A DNA stretch of 6,284 nt. It comes from Sphingomonadaceae bacterium (lineage in GTDB: Bacteria; Pseudomonadota; Alphaproteobacteria; Sphingomonadales; Sphingomonadaceae). The position numbers were made by a program, and so were the translations under genes. The stretch is taken from positions 1 to 6,284 of the forward strand of contig JACMKH010000166.1 of the NCBI GenBank assembly GCA_014380205.1, in the 5' to 3' direction. A model generated the notes under the pieces. The model worked only from the letters and a program-made list of their open reading frames with translations, made no database searches and was not told the DNA's origin. The number at the start of each line of letters is the position of its first letter. The stretch's first letter is position 1. Shown one piece after another: positions 1 through 4,906 of this stretch.

Positions 1-1
1 C

Positions 2-634
2 GCGGCGCGCGCGCCGGGGCTCGCGCCGATGCTGACCTGCGACCACGATCTCGCGCGGGACCGCAGCGGCGAGGCCGATATTGGCCTTTCCTTCACCATG
101 CCGGCGGATCCCGAGCTGATCGTCGCGCGGCTGGCGACGCTCCATTTTCTCGCTTACGCCAGCGAGGCCTATCTCGCGCGGCGCGGCGTGCCGCGCACGA
201 TCGAGGATTTGCGTGGGCATGACTATATCGAGCAGGTGACGCCGGGCGCGAACTCGACGCTACGCGACTATTTGATCGGCATTATGGGCGGCGATGACGC
301 GGCGGTGCTGAGGACCAACGCGAGCCTGCCGCTGCTGTTCGCGGTCGCGCATGGCGACGGCGTCGCGGTGCTCCCCACCTATGCCTCGCTTGTGACCCAA
401 CGGATCGTCGCGCTGCCCGTGCCGCTTCGCCTGCGCTTCGAGGTCTATTACTGGTTTCACCGCCACGCGCGCGACAACCCGAACGTCCGTGCGGGGATCG
501 ACTGGCTCAAGGCGGCGTTCGACAACCGCGCCTATCCCTGTTTCGCCGACGCCTTCCACGATCCGCGCGAGGGCGCGCTCGACGCGGTCGCCGACGCGCC
601 GATCGCCGAGGTGTTCCGCACGCTCGCGGGGTAA
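2..634 (+). CDS. LysR-type transcriptional regulator, C-terminal effector domain (5' partial)
   Basis: The reading frame is open from base 2, so the gene begins before the window; 210 codons plus a TAA are present. What is visible matches the LysR substrate-binding (effector) domain: GEADIGLSF corresponds to the family's G-E-x-D-I-A-L stretch, AHGDGVAVLPTYAS to the conserved G-x-G-(I/V)-A-x-L-P segment, and VYYWFHRHARDNPNVRAGIDWL to the C-terminal strand and helix. The N-terminal helix-turn-helix (about 90 residues in this family) lies outside. LysR proteins are cytoplasmic DNA-binding regulators that respond to small ligands and often control a divergent neighbour. The residues after the domain (from about position 170 of the visible part) form an extra tail of about 40 residues. 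The internal ATG at 29 is not the start, because homology-like sequence continues upstream of it. The target genes cannot be told from here; the next gene, 72 bp downstream, is not an obvious target. Confidence 0.9.
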   Translation, partial: AARAPGLAPMLTCDHDLARDRSGEADIGLSFTMPADPELIVARLATLHFLAYASEAYLARRGVPRTIEDLRGHDYIEQVTPGANSTLRDYLIGIMGGDDAAVLRTNASLPLLFAVAHGDGVAVLPTYASLVTQRIVALPVPLRLRFEVYYWFHRHARDNPNVRAGIDWLKAAFDNRAYPCFADAFHDPREGALDAVADAPIAEVFRTLAG

Positions 635-706
635 GCGCGGCGGTTCGAGCGCGATTCAAGCGGCGGGGACGAGTGCGCGCGCGGACCGCGCGGAAGAAGG
701 AATGAC

Positions 707-1168
707 ATGATGGACGTGCGTCACTGTCTCACCGCTTCGCTCGCGCTGTGCCTCGCCGCCGTCTCGCCAGCCCCCGCGCAGCCAGCGCCCCAGCCCACGG
801 TGGTCGAGGACCCTGCGGCGCTCGCTCGGCTGCGCGCCAACGAGGGCATAACGCTGCAATGGATCGGTTGGGAGCGGCGCGGCCATGTCGCGGTCACAGA
901 GCCCGGCGGGCTGGTCCATCTCAGCGCCGCGCAGGAGGAGGCCAGCGGTCCCGCCCGGCTCACGCTCGAGGGCGACGTGCTTCGGATCGACGGCTACAGC
1001 TTCGCCTTCCGCGGCCGCATCGTCATCGCCGACACCCCCGATGTCGGCCGGCTCTGCGAGCGCGACGGCGACTTCACCTTCCTCATCACCCAAAACCGCC
1101 GCTACTGGCGGCTCCAGGAAATGGAGATGTGCGACGGCCTGACCGACTACGTCGACATCTATTTCTAG
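707..1168 (+). CDS. Small secreted (periplasmic) protein of unknown function
   Basis: I do not recognise a named family. The 153-residue product begins with a clear Sec signal peptide: Arg5 and His6, a hydrophobic run LTASLALCLAAV, then SPAPA followed by Gln25, giving likely signal peptidase I cleavage after Ala24 and a mature protein of about 129 residues. The mature part looks beta-rich and compact, with alternating segments such as ITLQWIGWE, ARLTLEGDVLRIDGY and FAFRGRIVIADTPD. It has exactly two cysteines, Cys117 and Cys142, which could form a disulfide in the periplasm. There is no membrane segment after the signal and no catalytic motif I can name. Start choice: AGGA at 698-701 is 5 nt before the ATG at 707 and 8 nt before the adjacent ATG at 710, so either could be used. 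It is separated from the LysR gene by 72 bp and may be cotranscribed or independent. Coding quality is high, so the gene is real; its function is open. Confidence 0.85.
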   Translation: MMDVRHCLTASLALCLAAVSPAPAQPAPQPTVVEDPAALARLRANEGITLQWIGWERRGHVAVTEPGGLVHLSAAQEEASGPARLTLEGDVLRIDGYSFAFRGRIVIADTPDVGRLCERDGDFTFLITQNRRYWRLQEMEMCDGLTDYVDIYF

Positions 1169-1175
1169 CCGGGCG

Positions 1176-1286
1176 CTATTCTTCGTTGCCCTCGTCGATC
1201 AATCGCAGCTGGAGGAAATGGACGACGATGAGGATGACCAGCCCGAGCGCGCCGCCGATCGCGACCAGCGCATATTGAGGCCGCAG
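1176..1286 (-). CDS. Candidate single-pass membrane microprotein, no canonical start codon
   Basis: On the minus strand an open frame of 36 codons ends in TAG at 1178-1176. From a CTG at 1286-1284 it reads LRPQY, then a strongly hydrophobic stretch ALVAIGGALGLVILIVV, then HFLQLRLIDEGNEE. This is a typical 20-residue transmembrane helix followed by a short charged tail. Third codon positions are mostly G or C, as in the neighbouring genes. An in-frame TGA sits immediately before the CTG, so no ATG, GTG or usable TTG precedes the helix, and no Shine-Dalgarno sequence is visible. An ATG does occur at 1273-1271 but is one base out of frame. The protein may therefore start at CTG, or the start may have been lost to a single-base indel (mutation or sequencing error), making this a pseudogene. 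It is convergent with the secreted-protein gene, 7 bp from its stop. The function is unknown. Confidence 0.45.
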   Translation of the reverse strand: MRPQYALVAIGGALGLVILIVVHFLQLRLIDEGNEE

Positions 1287-1301
1287 TCAATCGCGTCGCA
1301 A

Positions 1302-1341
1302 TTAACGCCTTGATAAAAGGCGGGGCGTATATTTCCCGCCC
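1302..1341 (+). promoter_or_regulatory. Candidate PilZ-gene promoter with two short dyads
   Basis: This AT-richer patch directly precedes the PilZ gene. TATATT at 1328-1333 is a fair -10 element, and its expected start site (about 1340) falls at or next to the ATG at 1342. No well-spaced -35 is present: TTGATA at 1310-1315 is only 12 bp upstream, and TTAACG at 1302-1307 is 20 bp upstream. Two small inverted repeats overlap it: CGCCTT (1306-1311) with AAGGCG (1317-1322), and GGGCG (1323-1327) with CGCCC (1337-1341), the second one bracketing the -10. They could be operator half-sites. This is inferred from pattern only. Confidence 0.3.
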
Positions 1342-1719
1342 ATGGACGTCACCGAACCGGATGCTGGCCGGGAGGGCGAATCGCGGCGCGAGCCGAGGCT
1401 CGAGCTTCGACTGCTCGCGCGGATCGAATCGCTCTCGGTGTGTCGCAGCGTCGCGCTGCTCAACCTTTCGCCCGAGGGCGCGATGATCGAGTGCGACGAG
1501 CTGCCGCCGCTCGGCGCGGATATAGTGCTGGCATGCGGCGAGATCGATGTGCTCGGCGTGATCAAATGGGCGAGACGCCACCGCGCGGGCATCCGCTTCG
1601 ACGAGCCGGTCAGCGAGGCGCTTGTGCTGCGCTACCGCAACGCCTCGCGCCAGCTCGCGGGGATGGAGCAGACCCCCGCCACGCTCCGCGCCGCGCGCGA
1701 ATGGGCGACGGGGCGCTGA
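1342..1719 (+). CDS. PilZ-domain protein, probable cyclic di-GMP receptor
   Basis: The 125-residue cytoplasmic protein is a stand-alone PilZ domain, the usual size for single-domain members. Both parts of the ligand-binding signature are intact: the RxxxR motif at Arg15-Arg19 (RREPR) and the (D/N)xSxxG motif at Asn41-Gly46 (NLSPEG). The domain then continues through GADIVLACGEIDVLGVIKWA to HRAGIRFDEPV at 80-90, the usual last strand of the barrel. Proteins with both motifs normally bind cyclic di-GMP and pass the signal to motility, polysaccharide or adhesion machinery; the partner is not visible here. After residue 90 there is a helical, Arg/Ala-rich tail. No Shine-Dalgarno sequence lies in the 15 nt before the ATG, and no better in-frame start exists before Arg15, so the message may be leaderless. 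The gene is convergent with the exonuclease gene, with a hairpin region between them. Confidence 0.88.
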   Translation: MDVTEPDAGREGESRREPRLELRLLARIESLSVCRSVALLNLSPEGAMIECDELPPLGADIVLACGEIDVLGVIKWARRHRAGIRFDEPVSEALVLRYRNASRQLAGMEQTPATLRAAREWATGR

Positions 1720-1740
1720 GCCGGAGCTTGAGCGTTGGAG

Positions 1741-1770
1741 GGGAAGCGTTGGCGCTTCCCGCCGGAAGCG
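1741..1770. terminator. Three-armed inverted repeat between convergent genes (candidate bidirectional terminator)
   Basis: GGGAAGCG (1741-1748) pairs perfectly with CGCTTCCC (1753-1760) across a TTGG loop. The same middle arm, CGCTTCC (1753-1759), also pairs with GGAAGCG (1764-1770) across CGCC. The two hairpins are mutually exclusive. The site lies in the 73-bp gap between the ends of the PilZ gene (plus) and the exonuclease gene (minus), where a shared terminator is expected. No T-run follows on either strand, so if it terminates it is not a classic intrinsic terminator; it could instead protect 3' ends or be a degenerate repeat element. Confidence 0.5.
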
Positions 1771-1792
1771 GGAATCAGGCTCCTATCAAAGT

Positions 1793-2566
1793 CTAGTCCG
1801 CAAGTCTGACCCAGGTCGGAGCGTGGTCCGAGGCCTTTTCGCGCCCGCGGTGCGCCTTGTCGACATTGGCGTCGAGCAGCCGGTCGGCGGCCACCGGGCT
1901 CAACAGCAGGTGATCGATGCGGAAGCCCGCGTCGCGCTGCCAGCAGCCCGCCTGATAGTCCCAAAAGGTCCAGATCGGGCCGACGGGATGGCGCGTCCGG
2001 ATCGCATCGGTCCAGCCCTGGAAGAGCAACTCGCGGAAGGCCGCGCGGCTTTCGGGCTGCATCAGCGCATCGTGCGCCATGGCGGCCCGCGAGAAGACGT
2101 CGGCGTCAGTCGGGATGACGTTGAAATCGCCCGCCAGGACGACGGGGAGCTCGCTCGCGAGCAGCTCGGCCGCGCGCGCGCGCAGCCGCGCCATCCAGCC
2201 GAGCTTGTAATCGAACTTAGGTCCGGGCTGGGGGTTGCCGTTGGGAAGATAGATCGACGCGACGATCACGCCATCGACCTTCGCCTCGATATAGCGGCTC
2301 TGCTCGTCCGCGGGATCGCCGGGAAGCCCACGGCCATATTCCTCGGGCTCGCAGCCTTTGGCGAGGATGGCGACGCCGTTGAAGCTCTTTTGCCCGTGCC
2401 AAACCGCGCCATAGCCGGTGCCCTCGATCGCCTTGACCGGAATCTTGTCCTCGAACGCCTTCAATTCCTGAAGGCAGACGACGTCAGGCGTCTCCTCGGT
2501 GAGATATTCGAGCAGGCGGGGGAGGCGGGCGTTGATCCCGTTGACGTTGTAGGTCGCGATTTTCAT
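1793..2566 (-). CDS. xth: Exodeoxyribonuclease III (AP endonuclease)
   Basis: The 257-residue product is a full-length ExoIII/APE-type member of the endonuclease/exonuclease/phosphatase superfamily. It cleaves DNA 5' to abasic sites and removes 3'-blocking groups in base excision repair, using a divalent metal. The active-site set is complete: Asn7 in YNVNGIN, Glu34 in LQELK, Tyr106 in SIYLPNG, Asp147 and Asn149 in GDFNVIP, Asp218 in FRIDHLL, and the terminal Asp247-His248 in SDHAPTW. These line up in order with the catalytic residues of E. coli exonuclease III. The TFWDYQ and CWQRDAG segments are also typical of this subfamily. The ATG gives the canonical MKIATYNVNGIN opening, so the start is secure even though the upstream Shine-Dalgarno is weak. 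It lies 157 bp downstream of erpA on the same strand, with a palindromic repeat in the gap, and its end faces the PilZ gene. Confidence 0.96.
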   Translation of the reverse strand: MKIATYNVNGINARLPRLLEYLTEETPDVVCLQELKAFEDKIPVKAIEGTGYGAVWHGQKSFNGVAILAKGCEPEEYGRGLPGDPADEQSRYIEAKVDGVIVASIYLPNGNPQPGPKFDYKLGWMARLRARAAELLASELPVVLAGDFNVIPTDADVFSRAAMAHDALMQPESRAAFRELLFQGWTDAIRTRHPVGPIWTFWDYQAGCWQRDAGFRIDHLLLSPVAADRLLDANVDKAHRGREKASDHAPTWVRLAD

Positions 2567-2609
2567 GAGCGGGCTTATGGCGCGTTGGAGCGGTTCGCAC
2601 TAGCTCCAC

Positions 2610-2705
2610 CCGGCGGCATGCCGACGAAGGTCGGCATCCATTGACTCGATGTGGGGTAGGGTCGGACGACCGTGCCCATGGATGCTGAAGCGAGTTCAGC
2701 ATGAC
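2610..2705. repeat. REP-like intergenic element with two perfect 8-bp hairpins
   Basis: Two perfect stem-loops lie about 45 bp apart: ATGCCGAC / GTCGGCAT at 2618-2625 and 2630-2637 (loop GAAG), and ATGCTGAA / TTCAGCAT at 2682-2689 and 2695-2702 (loop GCGAG). Each is linked to a short flank (ATCCATTG after the first, CCATGGATG overlapping the second). Read as protein, the plus strand gives strings such as MPTKVGIH and MLKRVQHD, which I recognise as common spurious peptides from dispersed intergenic palindromes in sphingomonads and related alphaproteobacteria. It sits between erpA and the exonuclease gene. The likely role is mRNA 3'-end stabilisation or attenuation after erpA. Copy number cannot be assessed from one window. 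Confidence 0.65.
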
Positions 2706-2723
2706 GGAATTGGCAAATCGTGG

Positions 2724-3059
2724 CTAGATCGAGAAGCTCGTTCCGCAGCCGCACCCCGATTGGGCCTGGGGGTTGCGCACCTGGAACGAGGCGCCGCCGA
2801 GGCTTTCGACGAAATCGACCTCGCTGCCGCGCACCAGATCGAGACTCACCGGATCGACCACCAGCGTGACGCCGTCGCGCGCCGCGCTAACATCGTCGCT
2901 GTGGGCCGCGTCAGCGAGCTCGAAACGGTACTGGAAGCCCGCGCAGCCACCGCCGTCGACCGCGAGGCGCAGGATCGCGGGCTTGCCCTGGCGCGCGGCG
3001 ATCGCCGCGACGCGCTTGGCGGCGGACTCGCTCAATCCGATGTCGTCGGCTGGATTCAT
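2724..3059 (-). CDS. erpA: Iron-sulfur cluster insertion protein ErpA (A-type carrier)
   Basis: The 111-residue product is a full-length A-type Fe-S carrier (HesB/IscA family), a cytoplasmic protein that takes clusters from the assembly scaffold and hands them to apo-enzymes. The three cluster-ligand cysteines are all present: Cys39 in DGGGCAGFQY, and Cys103 and Cys105 in SGCGCGTSF near the C-terminus. The central DPVSLDLVRGSEVDFVESL and FQVRNPQA segments resemble the alphaproteobacterial ErpA form more than IscA or SufA, and no isc or suf genes flank it. Start: the frame stays open upstream to about 3428, but only through the antisense of the peptidase gene; the ATG at 3059-3057, with GGGA 3 nt upstream, gives the normal family length. 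It lies 71 bp downstream of the peptidase gene, with a hairpin in the gap, so it probably has its own promoter or is attenuated. Confidence 0.95.
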   Translation of the reverse strand: MNPADDIGLSESAAKRVAAIAARQGKPAILRLAVDGGGCAGFQYRFELADAAHSDDVSAARDGVTLVVDPVSLDLVRGSEVDFVESLGGASFQVRNPQAQSGCGCGTSFSI

Positions 3060-3075
3060 ATGTCCCAGATAGGAA

Positions 3076-3108
3076 AACGGGCCGCCCGCGACAAGCGGCC
3101 GACCCGTT
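3076..3108 (-). terminator. Hairpin with short T-tract between the peptidase gene and erpA
   Basis: On the minus strand GGCCGC (3100-3095) pairs with GCGGCC (3085-3080) around a 9-nt loop. An outer AACG/CGTT pairing is possible with a 4-nt bulge, and the right arm runs into CGTTTTCC. This lies after the stop of the M23 peptidase gene and just before the erpA ribosome-binding region. It looks like a weak intrinsic terminator or attenuator; the T-tract is only four long and partly within the stem, so the call is tentative. Confidence 0.35.
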
Positions 3109-3130
3109 CCAGCGCCTGGGAGTACAGGCG

Positions 3131-3877
3131 TTACTGGCTCGCGCCGAGCGCGATCTGCGTTCCGCCCGCGCCGGGGCGGCTGTCGAGCGCGGCGAGATAA
3201 TCGGTCGAGGTCAGGAAGGGCGTCGGGTTGACCGGGCGTCCCTCGATGCGGACCTCGTAATGGAGATGGCTCCCGGTCGAGCGCCCGGTCGAGCCCATGC
3301 GGCCGATCAGCTGGCCGCGCGTGACGCGGACGTTCGTGCCGACGAGGATTTCGGAGAGGTGCCCGTAGCGCGTCTGGATGCCGCCGCCATGGTTGACCTC
3401 GATGTAGTTGCCGTAGCCGCCAACCCATTGCGCGCGGCCGACGATGCCGTCGGCGGTCGCATAGATCGGCGTGCCGAGCGGCCCCGCCATATCGAGCCCG
3501 TTGTGCATGCGCCGCGAGCCCGCGAACGGGTCCGAGCGCGTTCCGAAGCTCGAGGTGAGGCGATAGCTCGCGACGGGCTTGATCGAGGGAATCGCGAGCA
3601 CCGTGCCGCCCGATTGGGGAGCGGCGGCCATGGCGGCGCGGTTGGTCGCGGCCGAGACCGCGGCGGCCTGGCGGTCAGCCTGCTCCCACGAGGCGAAAAG
3701 CGAACGCAGGTCGGGCCGCGCGCCGGGCGCATTGGTCGCGCCGAAGGGGTTGGCGGTCTGCGCGTTCGCCGGCGCGGCGAGCGCGAACGCGGCGATGGCG
3801 AGCGCGATCAGGATCGCGAATTGACGGTGAAGACGCCCCGCGCCTCCGCTCTGCACCCGACAGGCAATGCTACTCAT
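3131..3877 (-). CDS. M23-family (LytM-type) peptidoglycan endopeptidase, secreted
   Basis: This is a zinc metallopeptidase that cleaves peptide cross-bridges in peptidoglycan, exported to the periplasm. Numbered from the ATG at 3877 (248 residues), a signal peptide covers about residues 1-39: a basic segment ending RLHRQ, a hydrophobic core FAILIALAIAAFALAA, and cleavage after PANA. A short Ala/Gln-rich linker follows, then the M23 domain from about residue 100. Zinc ligands are His125 and Asp129 (HNGLD) and His206, the second His of GSHLHYEV; His173 (YGHL) and His204 complete the active site. All key residues are present, so it should be an active enzyme rather than an EnvC/NlpD-like activator. 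Start is uncertain: the frame is open upstream with an ATG at 3922 and a TTG at 3943, and a GTG at 3856 would give a shorter signal peptide. No start has a strong Shine-Dalgarno. I chose 3877 for a reasonable signal-peptide length. Confidence 0.9.
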   Translation of the reverse strand: MSSIACRVQSGGAGRLHRQFAILIALAIAAFALAAPANAQTANPFGATNAPGARPDLRSLFASWEQADRQAAAVSAATNRAAMAAAPQSGGTVLAIPSIKPVASYRLTSSFGTRSDPFAGSRRMHNGLDMAGPLGTPIYATADGIVGRAQWVGGYGNYIEVNHGGGIQTRYGHLSEILVGTNVRVTRGQLIGRMGSTGRSTGSHLHYEVRIEGRPVNPTPFLTSTDYLAALDSRPGAGGTQIALGASQ

Positions 3878-4175
3878 TACAAGCGACCCCGCACCCAAAA
3901 TTCCCGCCCCGTCCCGACGCATGCGCGATCGGAGCGTTTCCAAACTCTTGCCAAGGTGGGAATTTGCCCCCTTCCGCTCGGCGATAGCCCTTAGTGTTAA
4001 CGGCGCGGTTAAGAAGGCAAGCGGAAGCGCGCGCGGGCGCGTTGGACCGGGCAGGCGATGGGGTGAGCCGTTGAATCGCGCGGAACGGTCGGCGAATATA
4101 CCGGGTGTTAGGAACGTTTGTTACGCAAGCGGCGTGAATCAGCGGGTTGGCCCTGCGATGCGCGAGGCGTTCCCA
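3878..4175. other. Intergenic region upstream of the peptidase gene; no convincing gene
   Basis: About 300 bp between the metallo-hydrolase stop and the chosen peptidase start. It holds the possible N-terminal extension of the peptidase (3878-3943), the TTAA dyad at 3997-4012, and presumably the peptidase promoter on the minus strand, for which I cannot assign clear -35/-10 boxes. A 22-codon basic frame on the minus strand (4176-4108) overlaps the metallo-hydrolase stop. I find no tRNA-like or other structured RNA. Confidence 0.6.
3997..4012. promoter_or_regulatory. TTAA-N8-TTAA dyad upstream of the peptidase gene
   Basis: The 16-bp sequence TTAACGGCGCGGTTAA is an inverted repeat (TTAAC / GTTAA, 6-bp spacer) in otherwise GC-rich DNA. 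It resembles the alphaproteobacterial CtrA box, TTAA-N7-TTAA, but has eight bases between the half-sites instead of seven. It lies 54 bp upstream of the farthest candidate peptidase start and 120 bp from the chosen one. It may be an operator; the CtrA link is inference. Confidence 0.3.
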
Positions 4176-4835
4176 TTAGGCGAGCACACTGTCCGCGACG
4201 AAGGCATTGGTCCGCCGCTCGTGCGCGAAGGTCGACATCGGGCCGTGGCCGGGGACGAAGGCGGTGTCGCCGCCGAGCGGCCAGAGCTTGGTGGTGATCG
4301 CCTCGATCAGGTCGGCATGATTGCCGCGCGGAAAGTCGGTCCGCCCGATCGATCCCTGGAACAGCACGTCGCCGACGATCGCGAACTTGGAGGGCGCGTG
4401 GTGGAAGACGATGTGCCCGGGCGTATGGCCCGGGCAATGATAGACGTCGAGCACGAGCTCGCCGACGCTCACCTGGTCGCCGTCGTCGAGCCAGCGGTCG
4501 GGCTCGAAGCTCCTGCCGGGAAAGCCCCATTGGCGGCCGTCGTCCTCGAGCCGCGAAATCCAGAAGCGGTCCTCCTCGTGCGGCCCCTCGATCGGCACGC
4601 CGAGCTCCTCGGCGAGCCACGCCGCCTGGCCGCAATGATCGAGATGGCCGTGGGTGACGAGCAGCTTCTCGATCGTCACGCCCTGCGCCTTCGCGGCCGC
4701 CTTGAGGCGATCGAGATCGCCGCCCGGATCGGTGAACGCGCCGCGCATCGTCCTGGTGCACCAGATCAGCGTCGAATTCTGCTGGAGCGGCGTCACCGGG
4801 ATGATGGCGGCGCGAAGGGGCATGTCGGCGGGCAT
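4176..4835 (-). CDS. MBL-fold metallo-hydrolase, glyoxalase II-like (YcbL group)
   Basis: The product (219 residues, or 215 from the second ATG at 4823) is a single metallo-beta-lactamase-fold domain. All binuclear metal ligands are visible: His62, His64, Asp66 and His67 in THGHLDH, His137 in CPGHTPGH, Asp156 in IVGDVLF, and His197 in VPGHGP. The early TPLQQNSTLIW segment and the SIGRTDFPRGN segment are typical of the short glyoxalase-II-like proteins related to E. coli YcbL, which lack the C-terminal substrate domain of classical glyoxalase II. The likely reaction is thioester hydrolysis (for example S-lactoylglutathione) in the cytoplasm, but substrate cannot be fixed from sequence and I assign no symbol. 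Neither start has a clear Shine-Dalgarno; the second ATG fits the family length slightly better. It is divergent from pabB-pabC across 71 bp, where both promoters must lie. Confidence 0.9.
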   Translation of the reverse strand: MPADMPLRAAIIPVTPLQQNSTLIWCTRTMRGAFTDPGGDLDRLKAAAKAQGVTIEKLLVTHGHLDHCGQAAWLAEELGVPIEGPHEEDRFWISRLEDDGRQWGFPGRSFEPDRWLDDGDQVSVGELVLDVYHCPGHTPGHIVFHHAPSKFAIVGDVLFQGSIGRTDFPRGNHADLIEAITTKLWPLGGDTAFVPGHGPMSTFAHERRTNAFVADSVLA

Positions 4836-4906
4836 GCGGGGGAGATGGCGGCTCGCGTACGTCGGTGCAACTGGCGCGACGCGTTCAGGCTTGGCATGGA
4901 GCCGCC

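Noticed and set aside
656..1093. A 145-codon minus-strand frame opposite the secreted protein
   Set aside because: The plus strand carries a proper signal peptide and ribosome-binding site; the minus frame has neither and no domain.
1218..1313. Plus-strand 31-codon acidic frame with GGAGG just upstream
   Set aside because: The GGAGG is only 2 nt from the ATG, the product is a run of Asp/Glu, and it is better explained as the complement of the hydrophobic microprotein on the minus strand.
1622..2644. A 340-codon plus-strand frame across the exonuclease III gene
   Set aside because: It lies antisense to a full set of ExoIII catalytic motifs and ends inside the palindromic repeat; no domain is visible in it.
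3060..3428. N-terminal extension of the erpA frame to an ATG at 3428
   Set aside because: The extra 123 residues are Arg/Pro-rich translation of the peptidase gene in another frame on the same strand; the ErpA family normally starts near 3059.
3260..3994. A 244-codon plus-strand frame opposite the M23 peptidase
   Set aside because: Antisense shadow of a gene with intact M23 zinc motifs; the product is Arg/Ala/Glu-rich without motifs.
4836..4906. Possible structured or operator element in the divergent metallo-hydrolase/pabB gap
   Set aside because: Only the pabB Shine-Dalgarno is clear; I find no convincing inverted repeat or promoter boxes in these 71 bp.
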